Of a stretch of 44,010 nt of DNA, positions 24,236-31,904 are shown piece after piece. A program made the translations under genes and the position numbers. How positions within the stretch are numbered: the stretch's first letter is position 1; each line of letters begins with the position of its first letter. The notes under the pieces were generated by a model that was given only the letters and a program-made list of their open reading frames with translations, was not told the origin of the DNA and did not search any database. Source of the stretch: Candidatus Omnitrophica bacterium CG1_02_40_15 (GTDB taxonomy: Bacteria; Omnitrophota; Gorgyraeia; Gorgyraeales; Gorgyraeaceae). The stretch is taken from positions 439-44,448 of the forward strand of contig MNVP01000077.1 of NCBI GenBank assembly GCA_001871815.1, written 5' to 3'.

Positions 24236-25566
24236 CCATTTATTATTTCCATCCCCCTGCGGCAGATCTCTTTTGCGTAATCTGTCCATACGCCAGCGCC
24301 CCAATAACGGAAACAGCTAGTCTCGGACAACAATAAATAAAAAAGCGCTTTTTTGTATGTAGGGGCGGCCAGTGACCGCCCCCTACTCAATTCATCATCA
24401 AATTTCTTATGAAATGCTGCGCTAAACTTGGTTATAGGGTCCATTATATCTTCGTAACCCTTTACCCAATCCTTATCATTTGTCCATGATGCCTTTTCTA
24501 GGCTGAAACCTGGGTATTTTTGTTTCACTTTTTCAATAGCCCTGTCAGCTGCGCCATGAGAATATTCCTTTAAAAATTCCCAGATCTTACTCTGAGAAAC
24601 AGGTTCTACAGGCATAAATGATTTTTCGTCCAAGCCAGCTTGCTTTACTAACTTAAGATACTCTGTTCCATTCATGCCGACTGTGCCATCACAGCCTGTT
24701 TCTCGAAAAGCCTTCTTATACGCTTCTGGAAATTCATTCATCATTACTCCGCCGTTTTCCCCGTCTCCTATTTGAGCTACAAAACTCGGGATGTCCAGCC
24801 CGCAGTATTTCTCATGGCCTAAAGTCTTGGCTTCGTAATATGGCTGCATCTGGCCAATGAGTTTATTATCAGACCCTTGAGTCTTTATAATAACTGTTAT
24901 CTCAGCCTTTTCTCCCAGAGAATTTTTAGCGACTAATTTATGCGGGAAATGCGGCCTTCTTATAGAGCTCCCGTCCATGTTTTCTATTGTGTGCTCCTGT
25001 ACCATCAGCCACCTGTACCCGCGCTCTTTCAAAACCTTTACATACTCAAAACACACATCAGGATGTATGGGGAGATGCATCTCGGGGCTAGAAAACCCTT
25101 TAACATTTTTAAGGGCTTTTTGGCCAAATATTGACGCAAAATAATCCTGCCATTCTTTTATATGAAGTTTTATATCTGGAACAGGTGTAGAACTAACTAC
25201 AGAATGCGACCACATTGTCCCGAGCCATTCCACATATCCAGAATATTTTTTATCACAGGTAACGAGCTTGAGATTATCCAAAACCCTTTCTTCGCCCATA
25301 TCCTTAAGGCCCCAGAGAAGATTCCCGGAATAATCCAGCATGATCCTTGGATTTTTACCTTCGCCTGAAAGTTCTCTTACGAAATCAGCTATCCTTGAAT
25401 AACAATTCAAAAATACAGGCGCATTGTGATTGTCTCCGACATTCTGATGCTCCATCATATACTGCAAATTAGAAATCAGCTTCGCTGTCCTAATATCAGA
25501 GCCGCCTGCTGGAATTATTGGCTGATGCATATGAAGCGCTATACCAAAACATGACTTTATTTTCAT
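24232..25566 (-). CDS. GH57 family glycoside hydrolase
   Basis: The 444-residue protein starts with the GH57 signature GIALHMHQPI. The predicted nucleophile is Glu162 in GFSSPEMHLP and the acid/base Asp268 in QIGDGENGGVMMNEFP. Its closest recognisable type is the GH57 group with long inserts between strands; substrate is unknown but the operon points to alpha-glucans. A family A palindrome adds SRGRSLAAPT (near residues 394-403) in frame, and another supplies the stop codon (GGG TAG). The original C terminus may therefore have been longer. Confidence 0.82.
   Translation of the reverse strand: MKIKSCFGIALHMHQPIIPAGGSDIRTAKLISNLQYMMEHQNVGDNHNAPVFLNCYSRIADFVRELSGEGKNPRIMLDYSGNLLWGLKDMGEERVLDNLKLVTCDKKYSGYVEWLGTMWSHSVVSSTPVPDIKLHIKEWQDYFASIFGQKALKNVKGFSSPEMHLPIHPDVCFEYVKVLKERGYRWLMVQEHTIENMDGSSIRRPHFPHKLVAKNSLGEKAEITVIIKTQGSDNKLIGQMQPYYEAKTLGHEKYCGLDIPSFVAQIGDGENGGVMMNEFPEAYKKAFRETGCDGTVGMNGTEYLKLVKQAGLDEKSFMPVEPVSQSKIWEFLKEYSHGAADRAIEKVKQKYPGFSLEKASWTNDKDWVKGYEDIMDPITKFSAAFHKKFDDELSRGRSLAAPTYKKALFYLLLSETSCFRYWGAGVWTDYAKEICRRGMEIING
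24359..24386. repeat. Family A palindrome, copy 8, in frame inside a GH57 gene
   Basis: gtaggggcggccag / tgaccgccccctac. It is read in a different frame from copies 2, 5 and 6, as SRGRSLAAPT. This frame also avoids the TAG. Confidence 0.9.
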
Positions 25567-25580
25567 TTTAGTTCACTTTC

Positions 25581-25710
25581 TTCTCGACGCTGCTCTTATG
25601 GCATACTCTCGTGTCCGCCCGAAGAATATTGCAGATGACTTCTTATATCTCCTATCTTTAATATTGTTCGAGCAGACAACTCGACTATACACATAAGCTC
25701 AGTCGAGAAC
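25581..25710. repeat. Repeat family B, copy 4
   Basis: Begins ttctcgacgctgctctta and ends agtcgagaac, with gtccgcccgaagaatatt and aatattgttcgagcag inside. Its right end codes for the last residues and stop of the branching enzyme gene. Confidence 0.8.
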
Positions 25711-27304
25711 TATAATATTTAGCGCAATCCATATCAGAAAAAATATTATCCCTTGATTCAACCTCTTTAAGCCATTCTTTATCAATAGAACCGTTCAGCA
25801 TATCCTTGTAAATATGCGTAAATCTATTTATATGAAGCTTCACCCTTTTATTAGCATATTCTACCATTGTGCCTGTTTTCATTATAAATGGCCAATCGCT
25901 TGCCTGCGCAAGGAGAAGCTCTCTCGCAGCCTGATTCAATGCAAGCGCCGCCAGGCCAAATTTGTCTTTCTCTATGCAATTAGAAAACTTTTCAGCCAAT
26001 TCTTTCATCCTTTCGCCTGCGGCATGCAGATGCCTGTAGATCCAGTCATTGCTTCCTTCCAGCCAGACCTCATTATAACCTTTATAACCCCATGTAGATG
26101 TTGAGGGGACAGACATCTGGTTAACAGGATATTCCCTTAGATAATCTGACGGTGTAGCAAGCTTTACTGTTTTTTGGTCATACGCAATTTTACGTATCAA
26201 AAAATCAATCCACATCGGGCCTTCAAACCACCAGTGCCCGAACAATTCCGCGTCATAAGGAGAAATAATCATAGGCTTTCTATCCATATGATACGCAACA
26301 TGCTCTATCTGTTTTTCGCGGTTAAACATAAAGTTCCCTGCGTGCGTAGCCGCTTTTTCCTTTGCCCATTCAGGCACATACGGCTCCTTATGATCGGTAT
26401 CCCCTGTTATCCTCCAGTATTTAAGCCCTGTATTTATCCTGAATCCGATTGGATGAATATACGGTTTTATATACTCATACTCCAATTCATGGCCTATATC
26501 CTTATAATATTCCCTATAATCAGGGTCTCCGGGATAACCTTCTTTTGAGCTCCAGACCTGCTTGGAAGATTCCCAGTCTCTTCCGAATGCAGCAACTCCT
26601 GTTGGGCAGTATAAAGGCGCGTATACGCTATACTTTGGCGCTGGATCTGCGTTTACAATTCCATGCGAATCTACAAAGAAATATTTAATCCCAGAGTCTG
26701 CTAAAAGATTGTCAATGCCTGGGGCATATCCGCATTCAGGAAGCCAGAACCCAACAGGATCCCTGCCGAATGTTTTTCTGTAATGGCCCACGCCAATTTT
26801 TACCTGGGCATCCGCATCAGTTGGATTTACGCTTAATATAGGAAGGAACCCGTGAGTGGCGCATGAAGCAAGTATCTCAACGCATCCAATATCCTGGAAT
26901 CTTTTAAATGCGGATACCAGGTCTTTTTTGCATCTATCTACAAATATCTCTTTTGCCTCCACGAACTTCCTGTAATACATCAGGGCTAAACCGTGAAATT
27001 TAGGGTCATAGCCTGTGCGCTGCACCTCTTTGTCAGCAAGTTCTATTAATTTATCAATATGCCTTATATATCTATTTTGAAGGAGTTCGTCCTGAAGCAT
27101 AGACGCCAAGGTAGGCGTCAGAGACATTGTTATGCGGAAATCCACATGGTCTTCGATTAATTTTTCAAAAACCTGTATAAAAGGTATATAAGTTTCTGTT
27201 ATGGCTTCATAGAGCCAGTTCTCCTCAAGAAAATCCTCCTCTTCAGGATGCCTGACAAATGGAAGATGCGCATGTAACACTAAACAAAGATAACCTTTAT
27301 GCAT
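25685..27304 (-). CDS. GH57 1,4-alpha-glucan branching enzyme
   Basis: Makes alpha-1,6 branches in glycogen. The 539-residue protein matches the Thermococcus/Thermus GH57 branching-enzyme type (DUF1957 at the C terminus). It opens GYLCLVLHAHLPFVRHPE, with the nucleophile at Glu190 in GFWLPECGYAPG and acid/base at Asp351 in ISPYDAELFGHWWFEG. A branching-enzyme hallmark, WGYKGYNEVWLEGSNDWIY (shown as WGYKGYNEVW), follows. The last about ten residues (YYSSRLSLCV) and the stop come from a family B repeat, so the native C terminus has been replaced. No GH13 GlgB is seen; this enzyme probably fills that role. Confidence 0.93.
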   Translation of the reverse strand: MHKGYLCLVLHAHLPFVRHPEEEDFLEENWLYEAITETYIPFIQVFEKLIEDHVDFRITMSLTPTLASMLQDELLQNRYIRHIDKLIELADKEVQRTGYDPKFHGLALMYYRKFVEAKEIFVDRCKKDLVSAFKRFQDIGCVEILASCATHGFLPILSVNPTDADAQVKIGVGHYRKTFGRDPVGFWLPECGYAPGIDNLLADSGIKYFFVDSHGIVNADPAPKYSVYAPLYCPTGVAAFGRDWESSKQVWSSKEGYPGDPDYREYYKDIGHELEYEYIKPYIHPIGFRINTGLKYWRITGDTDHKEPYVPEWAKEKAATHAGNFMFNREKQIEHVAYHMDRKPMIISPYDAELFGHWWFEGPMWIDFLIRKIAYDQKTVKLATPSDYLREYPVNQMSVPSTSTWGYKGYNEVWLEGSNDWIYRHLHAAGERMKELAEKFSNCIEKDKFGLAALALNQAARELLLAQASDWPFIMKTGTMVEYANKRVKLHINRFTHIYKDMLNGSIDKEWLKEVESRDNIFSDMDCAKYYSSRLSLCV

Positions 27305-27332
27305 AATAAGTATCCTAACAAAGTCCTATCCT

Positions 27333-27457
27333 AATATTCTTCGAGCGATCATGATACTATATCATGAGAGCACAGTCGAGAAGCCTACCCTGAGCTTGTC
27401 GAAAGGTTCTCGACTCTGCTCTCATATTTGGTTCCCATGTCCGCTCGAACAATATTG
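27333..27457. repeat. Repeat family B, copy 5
   Basis: Begins aatattcttcgagcgatcat and ends gctcgaacaatatt, with cagtcgagaag and ggttctcgactctgctctca inside. It lies between the DUF4912 gene and the branching-enzyme gene. Confidence 0.82.
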
Positions 27458-27463
27458 TATGGG

Positions 27464-28708
27464 TTATTTTGGAACTGTATTGCGCTCGACTTTTGTTGTT
27501 ATTCTCTTTGTTTCTACTTTATCATTCGAAGTTGCAGTAAAAGGCAGATCTATTTTCCCATCAGGAAGCGCAAGCCTCATGCTGAAAGTTCCGTCCGGCC
27601 TGAGATCTACTTTTTTATCCCCAAGCCTCACCTCTGCATCAGGCTCTGTGCGGCCATAAACAATAAGTTCTGCCCCTATTTCAAAAAAGAATTTGCGTTT
27701 TTTATCCGGCTGGATAAATTCGCTTGCGCCGCCTTGAAGATTTTCGCTTCCACCTAGATATGTAAATTCAGAGGCGCCAATCATAACTTTCCTGCCAAAT
27801 TTAGCTCCTTCGAGCCTCTTAAAATAAAGCAGGCCTTTCCATTCGCTTTCTGACATCCTGGAATACAAATATTTATATATGCGTTTTCTGGAAATACGCG
27901 AAAATAACCTATTTCTTAATAAAGGAGAAAATTTACTGTAATACGCTCTTAAATCTGCCTGGCTAAGATAAATCTTTCTTCTTCTGGATACAGTAGGGAA
28001 CGGCCGCGGCCGTTCCCTACTAAACCTGCCTGCTGTATCATATTGAACAGCGTTTTCGCCTCTATTGAATGTAGGGGACGGCCGCGACCGTCCCCTACCT
28101 GCTTTTTCAATAGCAATCTCATCGCTAATATCCATCCATATCTCTTCAAATCTGTTTGACGAACTGGAGCGGGGGGTATGCACAAAGTTAGACCTGGCCA
28201 TTGGAAAAAATCTTCCGGAAGTATGGACTATGCCTATCTCTCCGCAATACGACACATTGTCATTCCAAAGGCTTATATACCAATTATTGGAATAACGGCC
28301 TACTTCTATATCAAACCAATGATTGGCATTAAAACCATTAAAATCTTTATATGTTATATCATACATGCGCACGATAAATTTGGCGCCGTCCAGGTTGCCG
28401 CCCAATTGTTTCTTCACATTTTCTATTGAACTCTCGGCAATTTCCCAGTAAGCGTATATCCAGAAAGGATCCTTTGGTATCAACGTAATCCTTGTTATAG
28501 TATCGTAAGAAGGAAGTTCGTATTCATTTATCGTTATATTTGGCGCGCTTTTATATTCTTTTATTGCGCAGGATGGCTCTATCACGGCAACAGAAAGCTT
28601 TCTACGGACTGCTTTTCTTTTTACAGCCTTTACAATAGCCTCTCTTCCATCTTTATAAATGCGCTCTATGGAATTTCTTTTTTTAATTTTTGGTTTTTTA
28701 ACGGCCAT
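27464..28708 (-). CDS. DUF4912 domain protein
   Basis: The 414-residue protein has a basic N terminus (KKPKIKKR), then a DUF4912 domain (about residues 40-180) with ITLIPKDPFWIYAYWEI and FDIEVGRYSNNWYISLWN. After a variable linker there is a C-terminal beta region, VYGRTEPDAEVRLGDKKVDL ... DGTFSMRLALPDG, like a bacterial Ig or carbohydrate-binding fold. Function is unknown; in this operon a glucan-binding or scaffold role is plausible. Two family A palindromes lie in frame in the linker (near residues 204-213 and 230-239). It overlaps the preceding GT4 gene by 11 bases. Confidence 0.8.
   Translation of the reverse strand: MAVKKPKIKKRNSIERIYKDGREAIVKAVKRKAVRRKLSVAVIEPSCAIKEYKSAPNITINEYELPSYDTITRITLIPKDPFWIYAYWEIAESSIENVKKQLGGNLDGAKFIVRMYDITYKDFNGFNANHWFDIEVGRYSNNWYISLWNDNVSYCGEIGIVHTSGRFFPMARSNFVHTPRSSSSNRFEEIWMDISDEIAIEKAGRGRSRPSPTFNRGENAVQYDTAGRFSRERPRPFPTVSRRRKIYLSQADLRAYYSKFSPLLRNRLFSRISRKRIYKYLYSRMSESEWKGLLYFKRLEGAKFGRKVMIGASEFTYLGGSENLQGGASEFIQPDKKRKFFFEIGAELIVYGRTEPDAEVRLGDKKVDLRPDGTFSMRLALPDGKIDLPFTATSNDKVETKRITTKVERNTVPK
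27993..28020. repeat. Family A palindrome, copy 9, in frame inside the DUF4912 gene
   Basis: gtagggaacggccg / cggccgttccctac, a perfect palindrome. Translated as SRERPRPFPT in the linker. Confidence 0.92.
28071..28098. repeat. Family A palindrome, copy 10, in frame inside the DUF4912 gene
   Basis: gtaggggacggccg / cgaccgtcccctac. Translated as GRGRSRPSPT. It lies 50 bases from copy 9 in the same linker. Confidence 0.92.
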
Positions 28709-29858
28709 AAATGTCCAGTACCTGGTCAGCTACAACATCCCATGAAAAAGCGGTTTCAACTGCGATCCTGCCGTTAGCGCCCATCCATCTGGCGTGGTCA
28801 AAATCTGAAAATGCAGCGCCTATGCCCCATGCTATTGATTCAGGATTTGGATAAACCTTTAAACCTGTTATGTCATGCCATATTATTTCTCCTGGCCCGC
28901 CGTTTGAAGTAGCTATCACAGGTTTTCCAGCGCTCCATGCTTCTAATAAAACTATCCCAAAAGGTTCGTTTCTCGAAGGTATACACACAACGTCTGTTGC
29001 CTTGTAAAGATCAGAAAGCTTCCATCCATTATTAAAGCCTATAAACCTTGTAGCGTGATGAACACCAATCTCTTTTGCCCTATCCTCCACGCCCCAGCGC
29101 ATCTCTCCGTCTCCCACAAAAACAAACTTTGCGTTATTGTAATATTTAAGTATGTGCGGGATAGCCTCTATTAAAAGGTCCGGGCCTTTTTGATAAACAA
29201 TCCTGCCGACAAAAAGCGCCATTGGGTCCATTGGCCCTATTCCATAATAACGCCGGACTGCTCCAGCGTCTATCCACCCGTCAAAATTTCTGTAATTGAC
29301 TCCATTATATACTACGTCCGCTTTCCAATCAGGCACATTATACATCCACTGTATTTCCCCTTTAAGGGCCCGGGATACAGCTATTACATGGTCAGCGCAG
29401 TATGTGCCATGCCTTTCATGGTCCCTTATCCTGGCGGAATTGCCATTATGAAAATTATTCCCGCACCTGCCATATTCAGTTGAGTGCATGGTAAGAACAG
29501 CCTTGCTTGGCCTGGCCTGTTTTATCCAAACCATTGCGTTTGAGGTCAGCCAGTCATGGCTATGAATCACGTCAAAAGGGCCCGTGACGCTTTCTGTCTG
29601 GAAAAATGCATCCACAAAAGAGCGGCACATATTATTTATTTCTTCTACAAAATCCGGGCTCTGGTGAAAATGGCACCTATGATAATGCACACCGTCAATG
29701 CGTTCATACCATGCCTGATTGGGGTTACCAGCTCGCGTAAAAACATGGACCTCATTGCCCTTGCGCTCAAGGCCGCATGCAAGTTCTGTAACATGCACGC
29801 CTACCCCGCCCACGCAAATAGAATGCATGGATTCCCACGAAAATATGGCTATCCGCAT
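28698..29858 (-). CDS. GT4 family glycosyltransferase (glycogen-synthase-like)
   Basis: The 386-residue protein has a GT-B fold. Its N-terminal domain has FSWESMHSICVGGVGVHVTE (GG loop) and FDVIHSHDWLTSNAM. The C-terminal domain has LFVGRIVYQKGPDLLIEA and SRNEPFGIVLLEAWSAGKPV with the catalytic E-x7-E pattern, then TSNGGPGEI. It belongs to GT4, related to archaeal-type glycogen or sucrose synthases; donor and acceptor are not certain. It heads the enzymatic part of the glycogen operon and overlaps the DUF4912 gene by 11 bases. Confidence 0.85.
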   Translation of the reverse strand: MRIAIFSWESMHSICVGGVGVHVTELACGLERKGNEVHVFTRAGNPNQAWYERIDGVHYHRCHFHQSPDFVEEINNMCRSFVDAFFQTESVTGPFDVIHSHDWLTSNAMVWIKQARPSKAVLTMHSTEYGRCGNNFHNGNSARIRDHERHGTYCADHVIAVSRALKGEIQWMYNVPDWKADVVYNGVNYRNFDGWIDAGAVRRYYGIGPMDPMALFVGRIVYQKGPDLLIEAIPHILKYYNNAKFVFVGDGEMRWGVEDRAKEIGVHHATRFIGFNNGWKLSDLYKATDVVCIPSRNEPFGIVLLEAWSAGKPVIATSNGGPGEIIWHDITGLKVYPNPESIAWGIGAAFSDFDHARWMGANGRIAVETAFSWDVVADQVLDIYGR

Positions 29859-29866
29859 ATTTTTTC

Positions 29867-29933
29867 AGCTTTAAGCTATAAGCTTTAAGCTATAAGCTTT
29901 TTCTTACAGCTTACAGCTTAAAACTTACAGCTG
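29867..29933. repeat. Repeat family D, copy 3
   Basis: agctttaagctataagctttaag...ctttttcttacagcttacagcttaaaacttacagctg. Between the CBM48 gene and the GT4 gene, upstream of the latter's start. Confidence 0.78.
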
Positions 29934-29943
29934 AATTTGTGTT

Positions 29944-30219
29944 TTATAATTCTATTACTGAATTTTCTGAGCCGAAAGTGTTTACTGTGAAAAGATTATT
30001 TAAAGGGTCTCTCTGCCATTGGCCGTCAATCAAATATTTATACTCATAACGTCCAGGATTAAGAGTCAAATCTCTTGCCCATACTCCATCTTTAGATTTC
30101 TTAAGACTGCTGCTGGACGCATCCCATGAATTGAAATCTCCTGCCAGGCGCACATCATTTGCAGTTGGCGCGCTTATCTTAAAAACCACCCTTTTTTTTG
30201 AACATTTCTTAATAGCCAT
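29944..30219 (-). CDS. Stand-alone CBM48 / AMPK-type glycogen-binding protein
   Basis: The 91-residue protein is a single carbohydrate-binding module: VRLAGDFNSWDAS, then GVWARDLTLNPGRYEYKYLIDGQWQRDP, here seen as GVWARDLTLNPGRYEYKY. This is the CBM48/AMPK beta-subunit glycogen-binding pattern with its conserved aromatic and GxYeYKF-type residues. It probably binds alpha-glucans in the cytoplasm, perhaps targeting enzymes to glycogen granules. AAGGAGGGGG precedes the ATG. It is the first gene of the operon, next to the promoter at 30266-30294. Confidence 0.88.
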   Translation of the reverse strand: MAIKKCSKKRVVFKISAPTANDVRLAGDFNSWDASSSSLKKSKDGVWARDLTLNPGRYEYKYLIDGQWQRDPLNNLFTVNTFGSENSVIEL

Positions 30220-30265
30220 TTCCCCCTCCTTTTTTTATCGCGTGACACCAATCACGTGAACCCAA

Positions 30266-30294
30266 ATGATACCAGAAAGCCCAGCATTTGTAAA
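30266..30294 (-). promoter_or_regulatory. Promoter of the glycogen operon
   Basis: On the minus strand TTTACA (30289-30294) and TATCAT (30266-30271) are 17 bases apart, each one base from consensus. Transcription should start near 30259, giving a 40-base leader ending in the strong CBM48 ribosome binding site. A small CACGTGA/TCACGCG hairpin lies in the leader (30240-30258). Confidence 0.7.
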
Positions 30295-30313
30295 TAGGTA
30301 TAAGTACCTATTT
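30292..30313. promoter_or_regulatory. Palindromic operator candidate at the glycogen operon -35 box
   Basis: aaataggta and tacctattt are perfect 9-bp arms around a 4-base spacer. The site overlaps the -35 box by three bases. TACCTAT and the overlapping TACTTAT both match the TACYNMT heptamer of NarL-family regulators, and a NarL-type regulator gene ends 38 bases away. The link is inference. Confidence 0.5.
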
Positions 30314-30350
30314 TAGGGAACTTTTTTCCCTACACAAGATATAGTGGTTA

Positions 30351-31001
30351 TTATATAGTAGTTATACCTTCTTTGAGCGCGTATCTAATGAGGTCTGCCT
30401 GGCGGTGTATTCCAAGTTTCTGCATTATATTATTTCTGTGGGCAAGCGCGGTCTTTAAAGAAATCTTAAGCTGTGCCGCAACTTCCTTATTTATATAGCC
30501 TTCTGCTATAAGCTGGAGAACTTCTCTTTCTCTCCCAGTAAGACTGACTATCTTTTTTTCTCCTATCTTCTGGCCTCTTGAATCAATGTAATCCTGTATT
30601 ACAAATGTGGATATTCTGGGACTAAGAAAATATTCATTCTTGTAAACTGCTCGTATGGCCTGAATGATCTCATCAGCTGCTGAATCTTTTAACACATACC
30701 CTTTTATCCCCAAGCTTAAAGCCCTTTCTATAAATGCCCTGTTATCATGCATGCTTAGTATAATCACCTTATTCCTTGGGTTAATCTGCATTATCTGGCT
30801 GGATGCCTCAAGGCCATTTAATATAGGCATGGTTATATCAATTATAAATATATCCGCTGAATCATTCTTTGCGATATCCACAACCTCTTTACCATTTGAC
30901 GCCTCTTTGATAACCTTTATATCTTGTTCCTGAGATATCACAGCGCTTAAACCCTGCCTTACTATCGCATGGTCATCCGCTAAAACCACATCTATAGCCA
31001 T
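30351..31001 (-). CDS. NarL/FixJ-family response regulator
   Basis: The 216-residue protein has an N-terminal receiver domain with Asp9, Asp10 and the phosphoacceptor Asp55 (IFIIDITMP), Ser in ILSMHD and Lys in YVLKDSA. A C-terminal LuxR-type helix-turn-helix (SLTGREREVLQLIAEGYINK, then SLKTALAHRNNIMQKLG) follows. Its cognate kinase gene lies immediately upstream across a family A repeat. AAAGGA precedes the ATG. A likely target is the palindrome at 30292-30313 just downstream. Confidence 0.93.
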   Translation of the reverse strand: MAIDVVLADDHAIVRQGLSAVISQEQDIKVIKEASNGKEVVDIAKNDSADIFIIDITMPILNGLEASSQIMQINPRNKVIILSMHDNRAFIERALSLGIKGYVLKDSAADEIIQAIRAVYKNEYFLSPRISTFVIQDYIDSRGQKIGEKKIVSLTGREREVLQLIAEGYINKEVAAQLKISLKTALAHRNNIMQKLGIHRQADLIRYALKEGITTI

Positions 31002-31019
31002 AATTATTCCTTTGCCATT

Positions 31020-31047
31020 GTAGGGAACGGTCGCGACCGTTCCCTAC
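31020..31047. repeat. Family A palindrome, copy 11, supplying a stop codon
   Basis: gtagggaacggtcg / cgaccgttccctac. The kinase gene ends in this repeat, using its TAG as stop. It also separates kinase and regulator genes. Confidence 0.9.
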
Positions 31048-31721
31048 GCTTCTTCAATAATTTGGAAAGTTGCATTTATCTTTGTCCCGTTTTTAGATTT
31101 AGACTGCAGTAAAAACTTTCCATTCAATAAATCCACCCGCTCTCTCATCCCGCGTAAACCAAGCTTATCCGCATTTACCTCTTTGAAAAATGCCTCTGCG
31201 TCAAACCCTATTCCATCGTCTTCTATTGTAAAACTTATTTCTCCTTCTTTAAGCAACAAATCTATCTTTACATTTTTTGCCTTTGCGTGCTTTACAATAT
31301 TATTAAATGCCTCTTGTATGACCCTGTACAGGGTAATCGCCACCTCTTCTTTTATATGAATATCGCCTATATTTTCCTTGAATTTTATATTTAAAGGATA
31401 CGACTTTGTGTAATGCGAGAAAAGTTCGCGCAAGACTGACGGAAGGCCAAGCATGCCTAACTCTGCAGGCCTCAGGTCTATAAAAAGCGCTCTGATTTTA
31501 TCTGCCGTATTAGCTAAGATTATCTTTGCGTCTTTTATTACGTGGAGGGCTCTATCGAGATTATGTTTCGTTATCTCTTTTTCAATTATGCTCAATGCTG
31601 AGCCAAGAGATACTGAAAACTGGCCTATCTCGTCATGAAGATCCCGGGATATCCTGTGCCTTTCCTCTTCCTGGATAGCTAGTATCTTCTTTGAAAATTC
31701 CCTTGCCTCAGCATCTTCCAT
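31044..31721 (-). CDS. Sensorless NarL-type histidine kinase
   Basis: The 225-residue protein contains only the transmitter. The HisKA_3 dimerisation helix has EERHRISRDLHDEIGQ (His29 predicted to be phosphorylated), followed by a HATPase with an N box (VIQEAFNNIVKHAKAK) and G boxes (IEDDGIGFD, LGLRGMRERV). It has no transmembrane segment or sensor domain and should be cytoplasmic, so the signal must come from a partner or a ligand binding the transmitter. The start lies 9 bases after the Cys-rich peptide gene, without its own clear Shine-Dalgarno sequence. The stop codon is inside a family A repeat. Confidence 0.88.
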   Translation of the reverse strand: MEDAEAREFSKKILAIQEEERHRISRDLHDEIGQFSVSLGSALSIIEKEITKHNLDRALHVIKDAKIILANTADKIRALFIDLRPAELGMLGLPSVLRELFSHYTKSYPLNIKFKENIGDIHIKEEVAITLYRVIQEAFNNIVKHAKAKNVKIDLLLKEGEISFTIEDDGIGFDAEAFFKEVNADKLGLRGMRERVDLLNGKFLLQSKSKNGTKINATFQIIEEA

Positions 31722-31730
31722 AAAATTTAT

Positions 31731-31904
31731 TTAACAAGGTCCAGCAGGATTAGGGCATCCGCCAGCAGTGCATGCTGGGCACAGATAATCAGGGGACTGT
31801 GCATATGCTGGAACATCGCCTTTAAACTTATCATTTAAAACTTCGCTTTTAACAATTGGCTTCACATAACGCTTCTTGGCTTGTTTTTCTATCTTCCTTG
31901 TCAT
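31731..31904 (-). CDS. Cys-rich RiPP-like precursor peptide, 57 residues
   Basis: A short gene with an ideal AAGGAGG 7 bases before the ATG. The basic N-terminal half carries KKRYVKPIVKSEVLND, a Y-x-K-P-x-hydrophobic pattern like leaders bound by RRE/PqqD domains. The C-terminal part is LCPACTAGGCPNPAGPC, with four Cys spaced C-x2-C-x4-C-x6-C among Pro, Gly and Ala. It directly follows, and overlaps by 56 bases, the radical SAM/SPASM gene, and is downstream of the PqqD-like and HPr-kinase-like genes. This context makes it the likely modification substrate (thioether or other crosslinks). The histidine kinase gene follows after 9 bases. A role as substrate is inferred; alternatives are a metal-binding peptide. 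Confidence 0.75.
   Translation of the reverse strand: MTRKIEKQAKKRYVKPIVKSEVLNDKFKGDVPAYAQSPDYLCPACTAGGCPNPAGPC

Noticed and set aside
30315..30333. Terminator after the response regulator gene
   Set aside because: The tagggaa/ttcccta hairpin is followed by A residues on the minus strand, not T, so it does not look like an intrinsic terminator.
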